A DNA stretch of 8,504 nucleotides from Chitinophagaceae bacterium (GTDB lineage Bacteria > Bacteroidota > Bacteroidia > Chitinophagales > Chitinophagaceae): contig CANIMM010000127.1 in the NCBI GenBank assembly GCA_947468255.1, positions 1-8,504 on the forward strand. The letters are read 5' to 3'. Shown here one piece after another: positions 6,929-8,504 of the stretch (positions are counted from its first letter, which is position 1; each line of letters starts with the position of its first letter). The notes under the pieces are model-generated. The model made no database searches and was not told the origin of the DNA. It saw only the letters and a program-made list of their open reading frames with translations. The position numbers and the translations under genes are program-made.

Positions 6929-8504
6929 ATGAAACGGCAACAAATTTTATCAAAGCTATTGATGCAGTTAAATTCCCCTGTTCTGCCATGGCTAATATTT
7001 ACAGTAGTGTCAATCTTTTTTACCGGTAGCCCTGCTTCAGCCCAATACCCCGATTGGAAACATTCTGGTTCGATATACATCTTGACTACTCCAGAGGGTG
7101 CAAACCTTCCCGCATCAGCTTTGGTAAAGAATTTTCCATTGCTTATTCGCTTAAATGGCGACAATTTTAGTTTTTCCGAAGCGGATGGTAAAGGCAATGA
7201 TCTTAGATTTTCAGCAAACGGAGAGCCATTATCCTACGAAATTGAAGATTGGGATACTAAAGCAGCAACCGCAACTATTTGGGTAAAAATACCCATTATC
7301 AGGGGAAACGATCGTCAACAGATTAAGATACATTGGGGTAACCCCGGCTCCAAAACAGACTCAGATGGTAAGGCTGTGTTTAACACTTCCAATGGTTATA
7401 TTGGGGTGTGGCATCTTGGAAATAATGTGCAAGATGCAGTAGGAAATTTGAATACCGAAGATAAGGGTACAACAAAATCAGAAGGAGTGATCGGTAAAGC
7501 AAGACATTTTCCCGGAAATATGGGTCTTTTCTGCGGTGAGGATATCCAGCTACTTCCATCGGGAGGATCGGCTCACACTACACAGGTATGGTTCCGTTCG
7601 GGTTCATCAAACGGAAAAATTATCGGCTGGGGAAATGAGAAGCGGCAGGGCAAGGTTACAATGGCGTACCAAAGTCCTCCCGCAGTCAAAATGGATTGTT
7701 ATTTTTCTACGGGTGATGCCAAAGCAAAAATACCTGACAGTGCAAAGGGGTGGATACAAGCCATTAACACATACGAAAATGGTCAGTCAATTATCTATAT
7801 TAATGGAAAAAAGCAAGGAGTAGGAAATCCCAAAACATACCCACTGAATATCATGAAACCTTCCAGAATGTGGATAGGTGGTTGGGATGATAACTACAAC
7901 TACATTGGTGAAATTGATGAGGCGCGTATATCTGCCGTGGCTCGTTCAGCAAACTGGGTAAGTCTCGAATATGAAAACCAAAAACCATTTCAGACATTGG
8001 TTGGACCCGTTGTCCAAAATGGTAATGAGTTCTTTCTGTCGGAAAGCAGCTTAACGATGAATGAAAACGAAATGGTGAATATAACAGCCAAGGCTGGTGG
8101 TGCACAAAACGTATACTGGACAGTGGTTAAGGAAGATAAAGAATTCGTGATTGCCTCCAACCGTTTTAAAATATCTTTTAATGCAGGGCGGATAAGCGGA
8201 GACCAGAAATTCAGGATTCGATTTGATGCAGTTTTTAGCAACGGCGTTAGATCAATTGAAATCCCGGTCACGGTGAAGGAAAAACTTCCCGAGCCGGAAT
8301 TTACCATCAAGGCTCCAAAACACTGGGATGGGCGAAAGACAATAGAAATTCAACCTGAGATCAAAAATATACAAGCCATGAACAATGCAGGTGTTGGTGA
8401 GCTTACTTACAGTTGGGAGATTTCAGGACTGGCAGCCATCAAACACGAAGAGTCTGGAAAGCTTATTCTAACCGGCGCTCAGAACAGCGGTAAAATGTCA
8501 GTAA
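6929..8504 (+). CDS. DUF2341 and LamG/concanavalin-like domain surface protein (3' end beyond window)
   Basis: The frame stays open from ATG 6929 to the window end: 525 codons, no stop, so the gene is partial. Upstream, an in-frame TAA at 6914-6916 fixes ATG 6929 as the earliest start. ATG 6962 (codon 12) is the alternative and leaves a shorter signal peptide. A hydrophobic stretch (LPWLIFTVVSIFFTG) ends at ASA-Q, so the protein is exported. Residues about 45-150 match the DUF2341 pattern (FPLLIRLNGDNF, DLRFSANGEPLSYEIEDWD, ATIWVKIP, QIKIHWGNPG). Residues about 155-355 are a LamG/concanavalin-A-like jelly roll (GVWHLGN, TTQVWFRSG, IIYINGKKQG, YIGEIDEARIS, then SANWVSLEYENQKP). From about 365 the sequence is beta-rich and Ig-like, possibly repeated. 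No catalytic motif is visible. Such proteins usually bind glycans or act as surface adhesins; here it probably works with sulfatase 2. Confidence 0.85.
   Translation, partial: MKRQQILSKLLMQLNSPVLPWLIFTVVSIFFTGSPASAQYPDWKHSGSIYILTTPEGANLPASALVKNFPLLIRLNGDNFSFSEADGKGNDLRFSANGEPLSYEIEDWDTKAATATIWVKIPIIRGNDRQQIKIHWGNPGSKTDSDGKAVFNTSNGYIGVWHLGNNVQDAVGNLNTEDKGTTKSEGVIGKARHFPGNMGLFCGEDIQLLPSGGSAHTTQVWFRSGSSNGKIIGWGNEKRQGKVTMAYQSPPAVKMDCYFSTGDAKAKIPDSAKGWIQAINTYENGQSIIYINGKKQGVGNPKTYPLNIMKPSRMWIGGWDDNYNYIGEIDEARISAVARSANWVSLEYENQKPFQTLVGPVVQNGNEFFLSESSLTMNENEMVNITAKAGGAQNVYWTVVKEDKEFVIASNRFKISFNAGRISGDQKFRIRFDAVFSNGVRSIEIPVTVKEKLPEPEFTIKAPKHWDGRKTIEIQPEIKNIQAMNNAGVGELTYSWEISGLAAIKHEESGKLILTGAQNSGKMSV

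Noticed and set aside
7536..7823. 95-codon plus-strand open frame within the DUF2341-LamG gene
   Set aside because: It is an alternative-frame shadow. The longer overlapping frame carries the DUF2341 and LamG signatures.
1..8504. CRISPR array, tRNA/rRNA genes, transposase or insertion-sequence ends
   Set aside because: No spaced identical repeats, cloverleaf sequences, transposase motifs or terminal inverted repeats with target duplications were seen, including around the scar at 4949-5319.

Overview
The window looks like the accessory carbohydrate (probably sulfated-glycan) region of a Bacteroidota chromosome. It is AT-rich, its start codons lack good Shine-Dalgarno sequences and sit behind A/T-rich leaders, most proteins are exported, and the gene mix (sulfatases, a cytochrome c/DUF6797/propeller lipoprotein, a DUF2341-LamG surface protein) is typical of marine or soil Bacteroidota and Planctomycetota. 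No genus is claimed.

Layout: positions 1-762 hold no intact gene. They contain a broken minus-strand coding tail (17-157) and a perfect 10-bp inverted repeat (685-707) just upstream of the first gene. Positions 763-3516 encode a 917-residue predicted lipoprotein with a CxxCH cytochrome c domain, a DUF6797 region and a sugar-dehydrogenase-like beta-propeller. Positions 3610-4962 encode sulfatase 1, with an intact C-x-P-S-R formylglycine site but Asp where the GKWH histidine is expected. Positions 4949-5319 are a scar: a diverged copy of the last codons of the first gene, a copy of the leader that precedes sulfatase 1, and the first 60 codons of a further sulfatase that stops early. Positions 5418-6881 encode sulfatase 2, canonical at every active-site motif. 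Positions 6929-8504 hold the first 525 codons of a DUF2341 plus LamG/concanavalin-like protein that runs off the window.

All genes are on the plus strand with short gaps, so co-transcription in one or two units is plausible (763-4962, then 5418 onward). Inferred joint role: the two sulfatases remove sulfate esters from a polysaccharide in the periplasm or outside, the LamG protein binds glycan or another surface ligand, and the cytochrome/propeller lipoprotein may oxidise a released sugar and pass electrons to its haem. No SusC/SusD pair, glycoside hydrolase or formylglycine-generating enzyme is in the window, so the substrate cannot be named.

The most notable observation is that the segment after sulfatase 1 is a relic of a second [propeller gene - leader - sulfatase] unit. 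This suggests the locus was once a tandem array that has partly collapsed, and the collapse appears to have replaced the 3' end of sulfatase 1.
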